This document shows, one piece after another, positions 12,001-16,632 of a stretch of 20,895 nucleotides of DNA. How positions within the stretch are numbered: the first letter of the stretch is position 1; the number at the start of each line of letters is the position of its first letter. Origin of the DNA: CAG-917 sp051883555 (GTDB lineage: Bacteria; Bacillota; Clostridia; Christensenellales; CAG-917); the NCBI GenBank assembly GCA_051883555.1, contig JBJETY010000081.1, forward strand, positions 1-20,895, in the 5' to 3' direction. The notes under the pieces are model-generated. The model ran no database searches, was not told the origin of the DNA, and was given only the letters and a program-made list of their open reading frames with translations. Position numbers and translations under genes: made by a program.

Positions 12001-12384
12001 TATCGGTTTTTCTCCGTCCTCCCCTTCGGATTTTTTCGTGCCGAGCTCCAAAAGGAATTTCGAGTGCTGATTGTCGTATACGTCAATCGTACCGGCAAGC
12101 GTCACGTAATATTTCGAACCGACGCCGTCACGTAAGAACGTGAAATAAATCGTCGTATCGAAATTCAGATACGTTGCGTCCACACTCTCCTTTGCCATTT
12201 CGGATAGGCCGTTATAAATTTTTCTCCAAGCATAAGCCTTGGTGATTTCGCTCGAAGAAGCATTGACCTCGTCTCCGTAGAGGTCGCTGATCTTCGTCGG
12301 TTCTTCGTTACACGCCGTTAAAATAGCCCCGACTATTGCGGCGAGTAGAATAACCGTCAGAATCAAAACGAGTTTCCTTTTCAT
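1..12384 (-). CDS. Giant modular surface lipoprotein (partial, C-terminus beyond window)
   Basis: A single frame is open from an ATG at 12384 to the left edge: 4,128 codons with no stop, so the protein exceeds roughly 450 kDa. The N-terminus is a lipoprotein signal peptide: basic MKRK, a hydrophobic core to about residue 22, then lipobox L22-T-A-C25, so the mature protein should be lipid-anchored outside the membrane. The rest is beta-rich and modular. A hairpin motif of the form GLYY-x(3-8)-LYVDL recurs near residues 130, 422, 776, 1084, 1403, 1841, 2305, 2657 and 3645 (weakly at 3991). In most modules it is followed 20-45 residues later by an acidic EA(S/T/V)-(S/T) loop. Two bacterial Ig-like (BIG2-like) domains lie at about 1455-1620, and a tyrosine-rich block at about 2790-3510. 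The start is fixed by an AAGGGAG ribosome binding site 9 nt upstream and by the signal peptide. I do not recognise the repeat family; a LolA/LppX-like half-barrel is only a possibility. No catalytic motif was seen. Confidence 0.93.
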   Translation of the reverse strand, partial: MKRKLVLILTVILLAAIVGAILTACNEEPTKISDLYGDEVNASSSEITKAYAWRKIYNGLSEMAKESVDATYLNFDTTIYFTFLRDGVGSKYYVTLAGTIDVYDNQHSKFLLELGTKKSEGEDGEKPILGLYYLDELLYVDMTAISGGSHVLKADDIDLAKLATIVKSLTKDLDIIGTIDGLLQTEIPALGKIESVITSLLFGKSTLTDLGNGEERVDVELSFGNIIGVALGLVQNMLAGYQDVLLVIKQTFGLDLTNLNALIPNLSATLTAYFKNSEMSGIDLKAGIDYDVTHSPREVDIEVGFTTAEIESIQRISLPDYIKEAETKDFSFTTVSIDADVSVSTQNNTISIGGVMDSLGSLLTGILSKQIQDLIADKNINFEGSIYKLSLSIRGQLNFKDNAKTNLVFEITGGVAESKRLGLYYIGQDETLYLDLEGILGTGSRYKLDKFNLIETIDDAIMGMLGGEATQTSVGSIADSVAYIVSEYTDYVFTDGVTMDKAAMYDMVKDMILTGSVKDAYGANGEYKIDKAALASAGKSATTVLSAYTLTNEASSAAIDTSNLTAIIAEVISNVEIVMGDQGLLNLKRFSLSLSNSVINKIVKMFDPKAELPIDSASIALERNNPDEASLVLRVSLASPFDNCSVRVSADITYGSLTTMRGNKELSDVLESVKAKQSSYLDLARDDDGNFKLEEIYISLKGEFDLYTASGDFTDIQYRDVDSVSTMLLQLVMKLDNTTQDKFAFLIEGNLNLSDFLASDLHIAISNVTLGETYAELYYINKVIYLDLTYFNIAKVKVDISDFLKSGDEATTTGEEAKASEIDMAAIVAAIIAGGDIGADYLEIYLAGSLISNLLEVLDLDDKLIVGNAETMVGGLRLSFGDGLNLNKLKVNLYLSSGNRMDMNFTVKDFTVSAAVTEMEAPDYRLLTDSEKATFRGTRYSKKTTESGKLIGYVVDSEGLYCESGYNDFMESPYFYVGIDGDLDLNVKAGQVDLDEGIAGLLSALGIVIDNQISSLVVEEAVNIDYKFDLQLSVDFSPLIQFLKDEATYNTMVETGSMFANNKTQFKLNLSRTDDGGLTSKTVIGLYYIGGKLYVDIEYLGLEKIALEVNIFELLMQVIIGNDWLQSLSPVNSEASTTAIMGFDTKYTDENGEIKNYDIALLLSVAMSDTRFLVEVADGLTQLVLNKLGVGFAGISAGIELRYKDTEEIVDDVVTRYESELKGSLAIKNEKNEDMISLSLNVNAPSIEFSQKDIENLEKSIGAGYQNVALFNDDGTINLEGLYLELEGSLIPYAYQSDSEGGENNWNIGEWIKSLYTTDSPALESLLYQLLATFEIPAQVSSTLGFKISALLRLDLSGINVKEKTFNLNSLLNFDYILSHSDIAIEIWDGKVNATGSKKAFAIYLVYAGENNYGQPYSTLYLDVEMGIMQNTHIMLDGFDLGKLLGLFETKYDYEMGVKIGEEGTEIPSDLLADAKVDELGNFTDLKVESGNETVAVAEVVGGTVKVIGKAKGEVALTISYTNKDGGSESKKIKITVVDFVTREIKKGDTLATPWVPFENPTGKVTVVSSDDSIATATVTPAGAILVTAHKAGCVTVTATYDSVSKVAFVRCYEVTDEAVTSGEETSDTSSDNSSLNLIAMILSTGISAITLNQDALLINFSTKFIAVLLAQFIPSLYMENEDGTKTLKPMVELNSERSYIEINTAAEDLEISLGIDPLQVALSIEKPTISFNRQSIGQEINKSDYIALLDLSQFSLSFSIDIQGQLKNSKEEENGVIEIDNYIKALISDLVLDFGLDIQEDIYLDMSLEIEASINTESTDDTQLYLVLRDNTNGKVLFGVYILGTSLYVELGSLSEDNFVMENINVGELVSKVIVDLVKDLTTSVTQDGEAETTESAEEGDAAKKALEFVVGIASKEISLTLGQNLIFAILNFVINNGKPEEEQVDIDTILDKMVDDNGNRVDLGLTAELSLDTSIPEIRIGIDSKIIAASISITRPYIAVGAAKDRYSEIKLNEVDNFLGYYVKVNDSYYQLTKNNVYKDDGSGNLTLISSDPVKASGSDPWGAYRIKITANAEEPVTTANTLPINMLDGFEKLQSIGEKLSDAVSRLKSSIDKNGNSTLNNFDENPCISFAFDFYFNYALDATFVEMTQSQIASGSVPKSDRYSLSADGIHFVQDENGTYQRVAREFQEILDATLNLDIINDLIKGLSFGSDDSKVTLKDLLKTIAFKFYVDDAIDSTLILTLKGNIDLEKLGIYKVINGNMELSDFIGDFSLAQLLAACEFGIELCAMDHSRQAIAGKSVGIYLVDNYVLLDLKGIDGPRAKISADKVFDLFSGDDSEASTTDDEEETLSGTKLVAAVLNAIVKTVVVKAKLRTGATLKTFDSFDIMFNSDMLQAVVALFSDNSVNLSRFNLDESCSGIFLKLADEEFDGKPSLSVGMQTVDGLKLKLSLAAAFTIDVGATTSILGVGVTHNDFADLTKFETQTYNLSVDGKLYISSDGSATYDLSQFVNSSDMLASYFGDMIVTLMSDQQFYSAVGVRIGANFNLGDLFLDYFTSNGYELISDWEAREENVGYKFSGTKYSLVENVDEEGNVIETTYEEDSENGIYKKQYSLLDFLKNSELRSLEIALELLELDTYGNYKYDSDGNVIVKGGLYLAQDTLYLDGRELFPGAPAAYIPNIVSVIENAIKGVNMVADKVEDIGEAVTSADSIDAANQAVLELIMSDPAIQLVLTKSFFAVILSMIMPSLGDIGDIFDVLNMSLSLEKGKFSYETIDFSKLCEDTRFSRSYEEKSDAGKYAYDKNGNKYVEIIAIAECGENGESGTGYYIVNGNKNLIYLASEFKYYERHNINLNVYYENENGEFEVSGGLYYEKLDWSEEILKQTSKRYSTGYYKFDTSASGKGLEKDVDYANDVPANLYSVIKADDGKYYVVLDIIGKDARIGDTDYVTITAANTIGRYVEKDGVYYDLTKYIQGGVTSVTIDGTEFALDEVETYNDGWYQDDNGLYAKAENFNIVSNQAFRQIYVGNDGLESDWTATRYSYGYFAESSIAATNTESDLTTVDQFYFCYNNEFYKLNDYIWYSDEAGTIEIPISQRTASNVINVKCVNITESSKKVKVSEFETVSMLAASGDVFLNGTSDYTYFFYKGYYVNNTDGDHKWVEAEYSLILPYEERYTEITYFREYESGDYIFDDSDVDYYVELASLNADGSRTTITKEAYDALSEAKQAMYGAIGSFILYDNLTAEKKEQFALSTRYQKVSDYYLFSYLVAHADDLYVEDINGYYGKTVNADGTFEYETFNAAKHTLRYSKAVNSVSIVSEVEANSGKQEYEEKIVGTYVELTAALDAYENVAIQIDTNGTKKYYVIYDILTDELKESLSSSRYVATIDIFTYAADGDYTYPDYVVYNDYKDFKLTNDKYLSQLIGSEDRMTFMENNYLYVNTTSGYVLWKYLTPQQMVSYKDHVKYVLDYSVSGSKYDLRNEGEKVYGSYALDITGSEYMRRSVKYTSISDYGITLGIKAGTFGFGVSIGGLTVGFGSSATLLPNDINEAIPFTKSTIGLGADITLYGDLTAGTIDFGQVFSAILGDLSGVVIEAPEYTTGITKMNFKMSVSAILDLSDIAKSELKVELISVSAMDVEEIIIGVYYQDGSLFINAEKLGLPKMVINELEFITDTLNGILVDIFGEDVYDAEEIQNEASTSDDSKFDAALAILISNKHFSVRLGKELIDFVLGLIKIGDSTLQDFVYDGIDYSGFADVKVSIDDLEATELNTEISFRMGVGSKYVQVAIKDVLTAEGTLTPEAENALNDVRTANSLDKALNESNLILFIEDPNGVWAYDSENKIYVKATSVTSGDRYTPYAYGTAEFNAVLATAEKVDDKTIYYVLIEGESANYDTYEKQVNFSLGIDNVSIKFAQTDRTRPLSDEEIAEYTLYSEIENIVLSERLDITTYLDGGDLELSEWVQLFFQDESLADLEGIIKVMEEDGDYIYRKTYLDINVDIKLASIVNALRKMVLDDEIANTTEDSETLPNWLEGELDLTTIINTFLNGGLDILTILSLINAEFKIVTQAESYDASTDTTVLTKENTLVRMYFAGSSYTLVCDYVEIESYCEYVSDSAYSDELSD
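1860..4020 (-). other. Tyrosine-rich insertion in the giant lipoprotein
   Basis: Residues of about 2790-3510 interrupt the regular module spacing: the hairpin motif is 988 residues apart here against about 290-465 elsewhere. The segment is dense in Tyr pairs and Gly-Tyr-Tyr turns (GYYIVNGNKN, GLYYEKLDW, GYYKFD, GVYYDLTKYI, GWYQDDNGLYA, NGYYVNN, NGYYGKTVNADG). These resemble, but do not match, the aromatic repeats of choline- or glucan-binding surface modules. It ends in a Gly/Thr/Ile-rich beta segment (about 3510-3560) before the hairpin modules resume. The ligand, if any, is unknown. Confidence 0.5.
7500..8020 (-). other. Pair of bacterial Ig-like domains inside the giant lipoprotein
   Basis: Within the giant protein, about residues 1455-1628 differ from the surrounding modules. 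The first half contains a stretch ending in a lysine-rich strand followed by ITVVDF. The second half has the pattern VVSSDDSIATATVTPAG followed by a CVTVTATYDSVSK strand. This 'x-SSD-x-S-IA-x-V...G...VTVTATY' layout is typical of BIG2-type domains, which act as spacers or adhesion domains in bacterial surface proteins. An acidic, Ser/Thr-rich linker (TSGEETSD) ends the block. Assignment is by eye only. Confidence 0.6.
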
Positions 12385-12393
12385 ACTCTTTTT

Positions 12394-12400
12394 CTCCCTT
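12394..12400 (-). promoter_or_regulatory. Ribosome binding site of the giant lipoprotein gene
   Basis: On the minus strand AAGGGAG lies 9 nt before the ATG at 12384, separated by an A-rich spacer. It supports this start over any alternative, and the predicted signal peptide begins right at it. Confidence 0.85.
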
Positions 12401-12426
12401 GCGTAACTTCACGCTGATTGTGTGCC

Positions 12427-12470
12427 TATACGCGTACGCACGTGCGTACGCGTGCGCGTGCACACGTATA
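12427..12470. repeat. 44-bp alternating pyrimidine-purine tract with 24-bp perfect palindrome
   Basis: Every base from 12427 to 12470 alternates pyrimidine/purine, made of TA, CG, CA and TG steps. Positions 12430-12453 are a perfect palindrome (ACGCGTACGCAC and its complement). Tracts like this are classical candidates for left-handed Z-DNA or cruciform formation under negative supercoiling. It lies between the predicted promoter and the ribosome binding site of the giant gene, so it would also be transcribed and could fold into a GC-rich hairpin of about 10 bp in the mRNA leader. Confidence 0.9.
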
Positions 12471-12486
12471 GTTATATACATTAATT

Positions 12487-12516
12487 ATTTTAATGTGAAA
12501 ACGGCTAATCTGTCAA
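12487..12516 (-). promoter_or_regulatory. Sigma-70-type promoter for the giant lipoprotein gene
   Basis: On the minus strand a perfect TTGACA (12516-12511) is followed after 18 nt by TAAAAT (12492-12487), a one-mismatch -10 box. Predicted transcription starts near 12480, giving a leader of about 95 nt that begins just before the alternating tract. Confidence 0.7.
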
Positions 12517-13151
12517 TACAAATCTAATATTTCTTTTGGCAGTTTCTGTATTTTTAGCGTTTTTTTACCCCTTTTTCGCCCCGAAACAGGCTCTCCGTTA
12601 ACTTGTCAATTAACTTGTAAATCAATTACCGTCAAACGCGGCAAAGAGCAACCAAATTCGCACAAATAACGAGCTTCGGAATTTTTACCCGCCAAACACG
12701 CTTTTTCGTCTCGTTTAACTCCGCTGTTTCAGCACGTTTGAAAGCGGTTTTTCCATATTCCAACCCGTATTTCACACAAAAATTTAACCACGTTTCAAGC
12801 TGATTTTTTTGACTTTTTTCATAAATTGCCGTTGAATTTTAACCGAATTTCGCTAACCGAAAACCTTGCTTTTTTCGACGCTGAAACGTGCCGTAAAACC
12901 GCTACTTTTCGGCTGTTTTTCGGCAAAAAAAACATCCTAAAAGGGCTGAAACAGCCAAAAAAAACCTTGTCGGAAGCTTTCGTTTTTTGCTGTTTTTTTT
13001 GCTGATTTTAACGCTTTTTTATCTTCTTTTACCGAACGGAATTTACGCAATTTTTTCGTCGGAAAACGCCCTTTTTCACCACCTTTTTTCTATTATTTTC
13101 CCCAAAAAATCGCGGTGAAAAATCGCACTTTTTAATAAATTTTCACGACTA

Positions 13152-13200
13152 AAAATTGTAAAAATTTTTGTCGTTTTTTACTTGTTTTTATCAAAATTTT
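13152..13200 (+). repeat. 49-bp direct repeat, copy 1
   Basis: This 49-bp segment (starting AAAATTGTAAAAATTTTTG, ending TATCAAAATTTT) recurs without mismatch at 13320-13368, 168 bp downstream. The bases before each copy are also loosely similar (AAAAATCG followed by a T-run and AATAA), suggesting a diverged tandem duplication of about 168 bp whose 3' part stayed identical. Confidence 0.9.
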
Positions 13201-13319
13201 CACACCGTTTTTTAGCTGAAAATTTTGCCGTTTTCACCGATTTTTTTCTTTCATTTTTCCTCGGATAATCGCCTTAAAAATCGACCTTTTAACCACCCGT
13301 TTAATAATAATTCTTCCCG

Positions 13320-13368
13320 AAAATTGTAAAAATTTTTGTCGTTTTTTACTTGTTTTTATCAAAATTTT
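13320..13368 (+). repeat. 49-bp direct repeat, copy 2
   Basis: Exact second copy of 13152-13200. A shorter degenerate third copy of its right half follows directly at about 13370-13400 (GTCGTTTTAACTTGTTTTATC). Confidence 0.9.
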
Positions 13369-13399
13369 ATGTCGTTTTAACTTGTTTTATCAATAATTT

Positions 13400-13421
13400 T
13401 TACGATTTTTTTACGATTTTT
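13400..13421 (+). repeat. 11-bp tandem duplication
   Basis: TTACGATTTTT occurs twice head-to-tail (13400-13410 and 13411-13421) within the T-rich spacer. Confidence 0.8.
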
Positions 13422-13503
13422 TTAAGCCGTTTTTATCCGGAATTTTACGTAATTTAATAATCAAAACAAAAATCGACTGCAAATTTTAAGCAGATTTTCT
13501 TAT

Positions 13504-13527
13504 AATTTAACGATTAATTTAACGATT
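13504..13527 (+). repeat. 12-bp tandem duplication
   Basis: AATTTAACGATT occurs twice head-to-tail without mismatch (13504-13515 and 13516-13527), another local duplication in the T-rich spacer. Confidence 0.85.
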
Positions 13528-13870
13528 TTTCAGCAAATTATCATCGCAATTTTGCAGCTTTTTAGCGCATATCAATACGATTTTTTTTCGTCAGAATTTT
13601 TACACTTTTTTGTCTTATTTTTACCACGTATTTTATATCTTTAAAAATATTTTTTTGTAAATTTTTCGATTTTTTTATCCGTTTTTTTTAAACAATTTTC
13701 AATCTTTTTCGTCCGTTTTCAACTGTAATTTTAATTTTTCCTTTCTTCTTCCAAAAATTTTTAAGACATTTTCAGATAAAATTCCGCTTGTTTTATATCG
13801 GCTTTTATTGCCTTTTTATTTTTTGCCGTAAATTCAACCGCATTTTTAAACGCATTTCATAAAACCACGT

Positions 13871-13895
13871 AAAAAAACGTCGCTACTGCGACGTT
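13871..13895 (-). terminator. Rho-independent terminator downstream of the PIG-L gene
   Basis: On the minus strand an 8-bp perfect stem (AACGTCGC, loop of 4, GCGACGTT; 13895-13876) runs directly into seven T residues (13877-13871). It lies about 220 nt after the deacetylase stop and would end that transcript before the spacer. Confidence 0.8.
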
Positions 13896-14115
13896 CGTTT
13901 TACTGTTTTCCGTTAGGTCACCCGCTACGTTTTTTAGCAAACTTTTTAAAATTTTTAAAACAATCGTTTTCGTTTTTTTCGGCTTTATCTATAAGCCGTT
14001 CGTTGAATACCGAAATTACTATAAAACCACGATTTTCAGAGGGATTTTATTCTGAAATTTATCCGCAGTCAAGACAACCTTGCAATACTCAAATTGCACT
14101 ACGCCTTAATTGCAA

Positions 14116-14871
14116 TCAACCGTATCTGAAAATATCCTCCAAAACTTTACTTTTAAAATCTTCGAGTTTTTTAATCAGAAAGTTTTTAAATTCAGTTTCG
14201 TCGCAATATAAATATTCCGTCAAATCCAAAGCCCAATTGAAAGAATTAACGGTATTCCGTTCATGACTTCCGCTAAAAGTCGCGTTTGCGTATCTTCTGC
14301 CTTTTGCACCGACGTTATAAGCCTTCGTCGCATTCTGACTGGTAAATTTACTCAGAACGGCGTCTGAAATTTCGTCCGTGCCGTCGGTTGACAAAATTAC
14401 TTTTTCTTTTCCCTCGAACCAATCCAGACCTCTCCATACTTCGCAAGCATACAATTTATTCGGCTTGAATTCCGCTTTTTTTAACGAATTGAACGCTCTC
14501 CAAAACGCCCCTATATGCGTAGGGTGGCTGTCAAAAGGATTATGTACGTATACGTTTTCAGGCTTTAGCACGTCGATAATTTCAGCAATCTTTTCTTCGA
14601 TTTCACCGCCGCCCTTTCGCACCTGTTCAGATGAATATCCGAGCATATAATGACAAAGATATCCGCCTGCTTTTGCCGCTTCCGCCTGTTCCTTTTCTCT
14701 TAGCGCTATCAACTCCTGCGATGTAAGGTTTTCTATGCCTTCCCCTCTGCAACAGCCGGCTCCGTCCGATAAAACGATAAGGGCAAACCCTTTATTTGCT
14801 ATTGCGCTCATTGCAAATATTTCGGCGTCGTCAGGGTGCGCTCCGATTGCAAGACTTTTAACCTTTTCCAT
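14116..14871 (-). CDS. PIG-L family N-acetylglucosaminyl deacetylase
   Basis: The 251-residue product carries the PIG-L/LmbE signature AHPDDAE (residues 11-17), which supplies zinc ligands (H12, D15) and the catalytic base (D14), and a matching HPTH (116-119) that supplies the third zinc-binding histidine. Family members hydrolyse the N-acetyl group of GlcNAc-containing substrates (GlcNAc-phosphatidylinositol, mycothiol and bacillithiol precursors, chitobiose); the substrate here cannot be told. There is no signal peptide, so it should be cytoplasmic. The ATG at 14871 is preceded by AAAGGAA (14884-14878) with a 6-nt spacer. It follows the GH20 gene on the same strand after a gap of 183 nt and may be co-transcribed with it. 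Length is normal for the family. Confidence 0.9.
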   Translation of the reverse strand: MEKVKSLAIGAHPDDAEIFAMSAIANKGFALIVLSDGAGCCRGEGIENLTSQELIALREKEQAEAAKAGGYLCHYMLGYSSEQVRKGGGEIEEKIAEIIDVLKPENVYVHNPFDSHPTHIGAFWRAFNSLKKAEFKPNKLYACEVWRGLDWFEGKEKVILSTDGTDEISDAVLSKFTSQNATKAYNVGAKGRRYANATFSGSHERNTVNSFNWALDLTEYLYCDETEFKNFLIKKLEDFKSKVLEDIFRYG

Positions 14872-14896
14872 AGTTTATTCCTTTCTTCGCCTATTC

Positions 14897-14954
14897 GGCT
14901 TTTTTGTATAGCTAATTTTTATATCGGCTTATTTAATATGGCTATTTTTAATAT
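14897..14954 (+). repeat. Four degenerate ~15-bp tandem repeats before the PIG-L gene
   Basis: Units of the form GGCT(T/A)-T-rich-(A)TAT follow one another at 14897-14910, 14911-14925, 14926-14939 and 14940-14954. They lie in the gap between the GH20 stop and the deacetylase start. They could be slippage products or binding sites; no function is evident. Confidence 0.6.
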
Positions 14955-15000
14955 TCGTTGCATATTTTATCGTTGCGTATTTGCCGCACTTTCGTATCGT

Positions 15001-15031
15001 AAGTTTTGTCCGTACGTCGTCCGACAAACTT
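15001..15031. repeat. Imperfect inverted repeat in the GH20/PIG-L gap
   Basis: AAGTTTTGTC (15001-15010) pairs with GACAAACTT (15023-15031) with one bulged base, with CGTACG inside. No T-run follows it in the direction of transcription, so it is more likely an mRNA hairpin (stability or partial attenuation between the two genes) than a terminator. Confidence 0.5.
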
Positions 15032-15054
15032 ATGCAAAAATTTTGCTCCGCGCG

Positions 15055-16632
15055 TTATCGGTCGGATTTTGCCTTTAACATATTTACAAGCGATTTAACC
15101 GAAGTCTTATCGAGCGTTTTCGCTCCGAACTTTATAGCGTCTATAACTTTACTTGCGTTCGTCGTTTCGATTACGGAACTTCCTTTAACGCCGTAAAAAT
15201 CAAGCACTTTTCCGCACTCTTTAACTCGCGCGACAAATTCTTTCCAACCGTCTTTATCGACTTTTGCGTTCCATGCCCGCTCTGACACGGCAAACAATCT
15301 CGGAAACATCCTTTCAAAAGCAATCTTTTCCGTCGTCACGTACTCCGTCCAAAGCGGCGACTCTATGCCGATTACGTTTCTTACCGCTCCGACTGTCAAA
15401 CCGTCAAGATACGGATTGAATTGATATATCGATTTTAACGAGTGCATTCCGTCGGGATAATCCAGATAATAAGGATTACACTTCGAAACAATCAGTTGAC
15501 CGCCTGCGTCCGCATAAGCCAATGCCGCCTTGCCGTCCTTTCCGCCCGTCCAATATTGACAAACAACCGATTTAAGACTGCCGCCGCCGACAGCTTCGTT
15601 CCAGACCACGGCTTTTCTGCCTTTTTTCTCTATATGGCGGCATACGCAATTTAAAAAGAAACTCTGCAATTTTCTATACGTCTTTATTCCGTAAGATTGC
15701 ATCATTCTTTTGCAGTCGGGGCATTTTTCCCATTCGTCTTTTACCGCTTCGTCTCCGCCCACGTGAATATACGGCGAATCGAACACTTCCGTTATTTCGT
15801 CTAAAAGAGCGTATAAAAAGTCGTAAACTTTGTATTTTCCGGCACATAGAATATCCGAACTTATGCCGAAATATTCTCTCACTTTCCTTTCTTTTCCGCT
15901 ACAACTCAACTCGGGATAGGCGGCAAGAATAGCGCACGTATGCGCAGGCATATCTATTTCGGGTATGACGGTTATACGTCGCTTCTTACAATAATCGACA
16001 AATTCTTTAAGCTCCGCTTTGGTATAAAAGCCTTCAACCTTTTTGCCGTCACCTTTCGTGCCCTGTCTTACGCTTCCGATTTTAGTTAACATCGGAAACT
16101 TTTCAGAACCGAACCTGAATCCCTGGTCGTCGCTAAGATGCAGATGAAACACGTTAAACTTTAAAAGCGCCAACAGGTCTGCGACCTTATATAAAAAGCT
16201 TACGTCGAAAAAATGTCGGGAAACGTCCAACATAAAACCTCTATGAGAAAAATCAGCCCAATCCCTTATCTTGCAATAAGGAATCTTCGACGTCTCTCCG
16301 TCAAATCCGAGCAATATCAGCTGTTTAAGAGTAACGGCGGCATAAAACACCCCCTTGCCGCGCCCGACAACCGTTATATCGCTCCCGACGGTTATTTCAT
16401 ATCCGCTATCGTTTTCGCAAGAATTTTTATCGCTAAGAGAAAAATTTTCATCGATAATAAACTTTACCCGACCTGCGCCGTCGCCCTTAAAAGGCACGTC
16501 CGAAAAAAGGAACCCGTATTCTTTTGCGTTTTCTCCGAAACTAGTACGTCTTCCGAAAACAAACTGTCCTTCATATATTTCAACGCTTTTAGGCTGCGGA
16601 ATTATTCCTATACGGTTTTCTGTTTCATACAT
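15055..16632 (-). CDS. GH20 beta-N-acetylhexosaminidase
   Basis: The product of 525 residues is a family 20 glycoside hydrolase that removes terminal beta-linked GlcNAc or GalNAc by substrate-assisted catalysis. An N-terminal GH20b-like domain (about 1-120, starting IIPQPKSVEIYEG) precedes the TIM barrel. Barrel marks are RGFMLDVSRHFF (131-142), HLHLSDDQGFR (163-173), PEIDMPAHT (224-232), the catalytic Asp-Glu pair in HVGGDEA (D294, E295), WNEAVGG (344-350), W361 and GIESPLWTE (422-430). There is no signal peptide, so it probably acts inside the cell on imported oligosaccharides. I chose ATG 16632 because GGAG lies 9 nt upstream and the IPQP start is typical; an in-frame TTG at 16689 would add 19 basic residues without a clear ribosome site. 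The last 45 residues lie outside the usual barrel. Confidence 0.93.
   Translation of the reverse strand: MYETENRIGIIPQPKSVEIYEGQFVFGRRTSFGENAKEYGFLFSDVPFKGDGAGRVKFIIDENFSLSDKNSCENDSGYEITVGSDITVVGRGKGVFYAAVTLKQLILLGFDGETSKIPYCKIRDWADFSHRGFMLDVSRHFFDVSFLYKVADLLALLKFNVFHLHLSDDQGFRFGSEKFPMLTKIGSVRQGTKGDGKKVEGFYTKAELKEFVDYCKKRRITVIPEIDMPAHTCAILAAYPELSCSGKERKVREYFGISSDILCAGKYKVYDFLYALLDEITEVFDSPYIHVGGDEAVKDEWEKCPDCKRMMQSYGIKTYRKLQSFFLNCVCRHIEKKGRKAVVWNEAVGGGSLKSVVCQYWTGGKDGKAALAYADAGGQLIVSKCNPYYLDYPDGMHSLKSIYQFNPYLDGLTVGAVRNVIGIESPLWTEYVTTEKIAFERMFPRLFAVSERAWNAKVDKDGWKEFVARVKECGKVLDFYGVKGSSVIETTNASKVIDAIKFGAKTLDKTSVKSLVNMLKAKSDR

Larger units (their letters stand above)
12541..13870. other. Long T-rich non-coding spacer
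   Basis: No convincing gene is visible on either strand. The plus strand is unusually T-rich: 31 of 60 bases at 13141-13200, 32 of 60 at 12961-13020 and 34 of 60 at 13681-13740, with T-runs of 5-8 punctuated by CG-containing words such as CGTTTTT, GCCG and ACGA. Read in the direction of the giant gene it is A-tract-rich upstream DNA. It contains several exact internal duplications (listed separately). It might be intrinsically curved upstream DNA or a decayed region; neither can be decided from sequence alone. Confidence 0.7.

Noticed and set aside
169..12143. Many plus-strand open frames of 60-223 codons, and minus-strand ones in other frames, across the first 12 kb
   Set aside because: They overlap the continuous 4,128-codon frame, lack ribosome sites and give low-quality Cys/Arg/Phe-rich products. 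They are by-products of the giant gene's codon use.
1..12384. Possibility that the first 12 kb is a degraded or frameshifted gene region, since no long complete frame is bounded inside the window
   Set aside because: Reading codon by codon on the minus strand shows one open frame throughout, with consistent protein-like composition and repeated motifs; it only lacks its stop because it leaves the window.
13152..13368. CRISPR array or insertion-sequence ends
   Set aside because: Only two exact copies with unequal, low-complexity surroundings, no regular spacers, no terminal inverted repeats and no transposase.
12541..13870. Replication origin in the AT-rich spacer
   Set aside because: No cluster of DnaA boxes (TTATCCACA-like) and no origin-associated genes nearby.
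13980..13998. CGGCTT/AAGCCG hairpin near a T-run as a terminator
   Set aside because: The T-run lies on the wrong side for either direction of transcription; the hairpin at 13876-13895 is the convincing terminator.
14034..14057. TTTCAGA/TCTGAAA hairpin after the PIG-L stop as terminator
   Set aside because: It has a 10-nt loop and no T-run follows it on the minus strand.
14003..14266. Plus-strand frame of 87 codons overlapping the end of the PIG-L gene
   Set aside because: Most of it is antisense to the deacetylase C-terminus, with no ribosome site and no plausible protein features.
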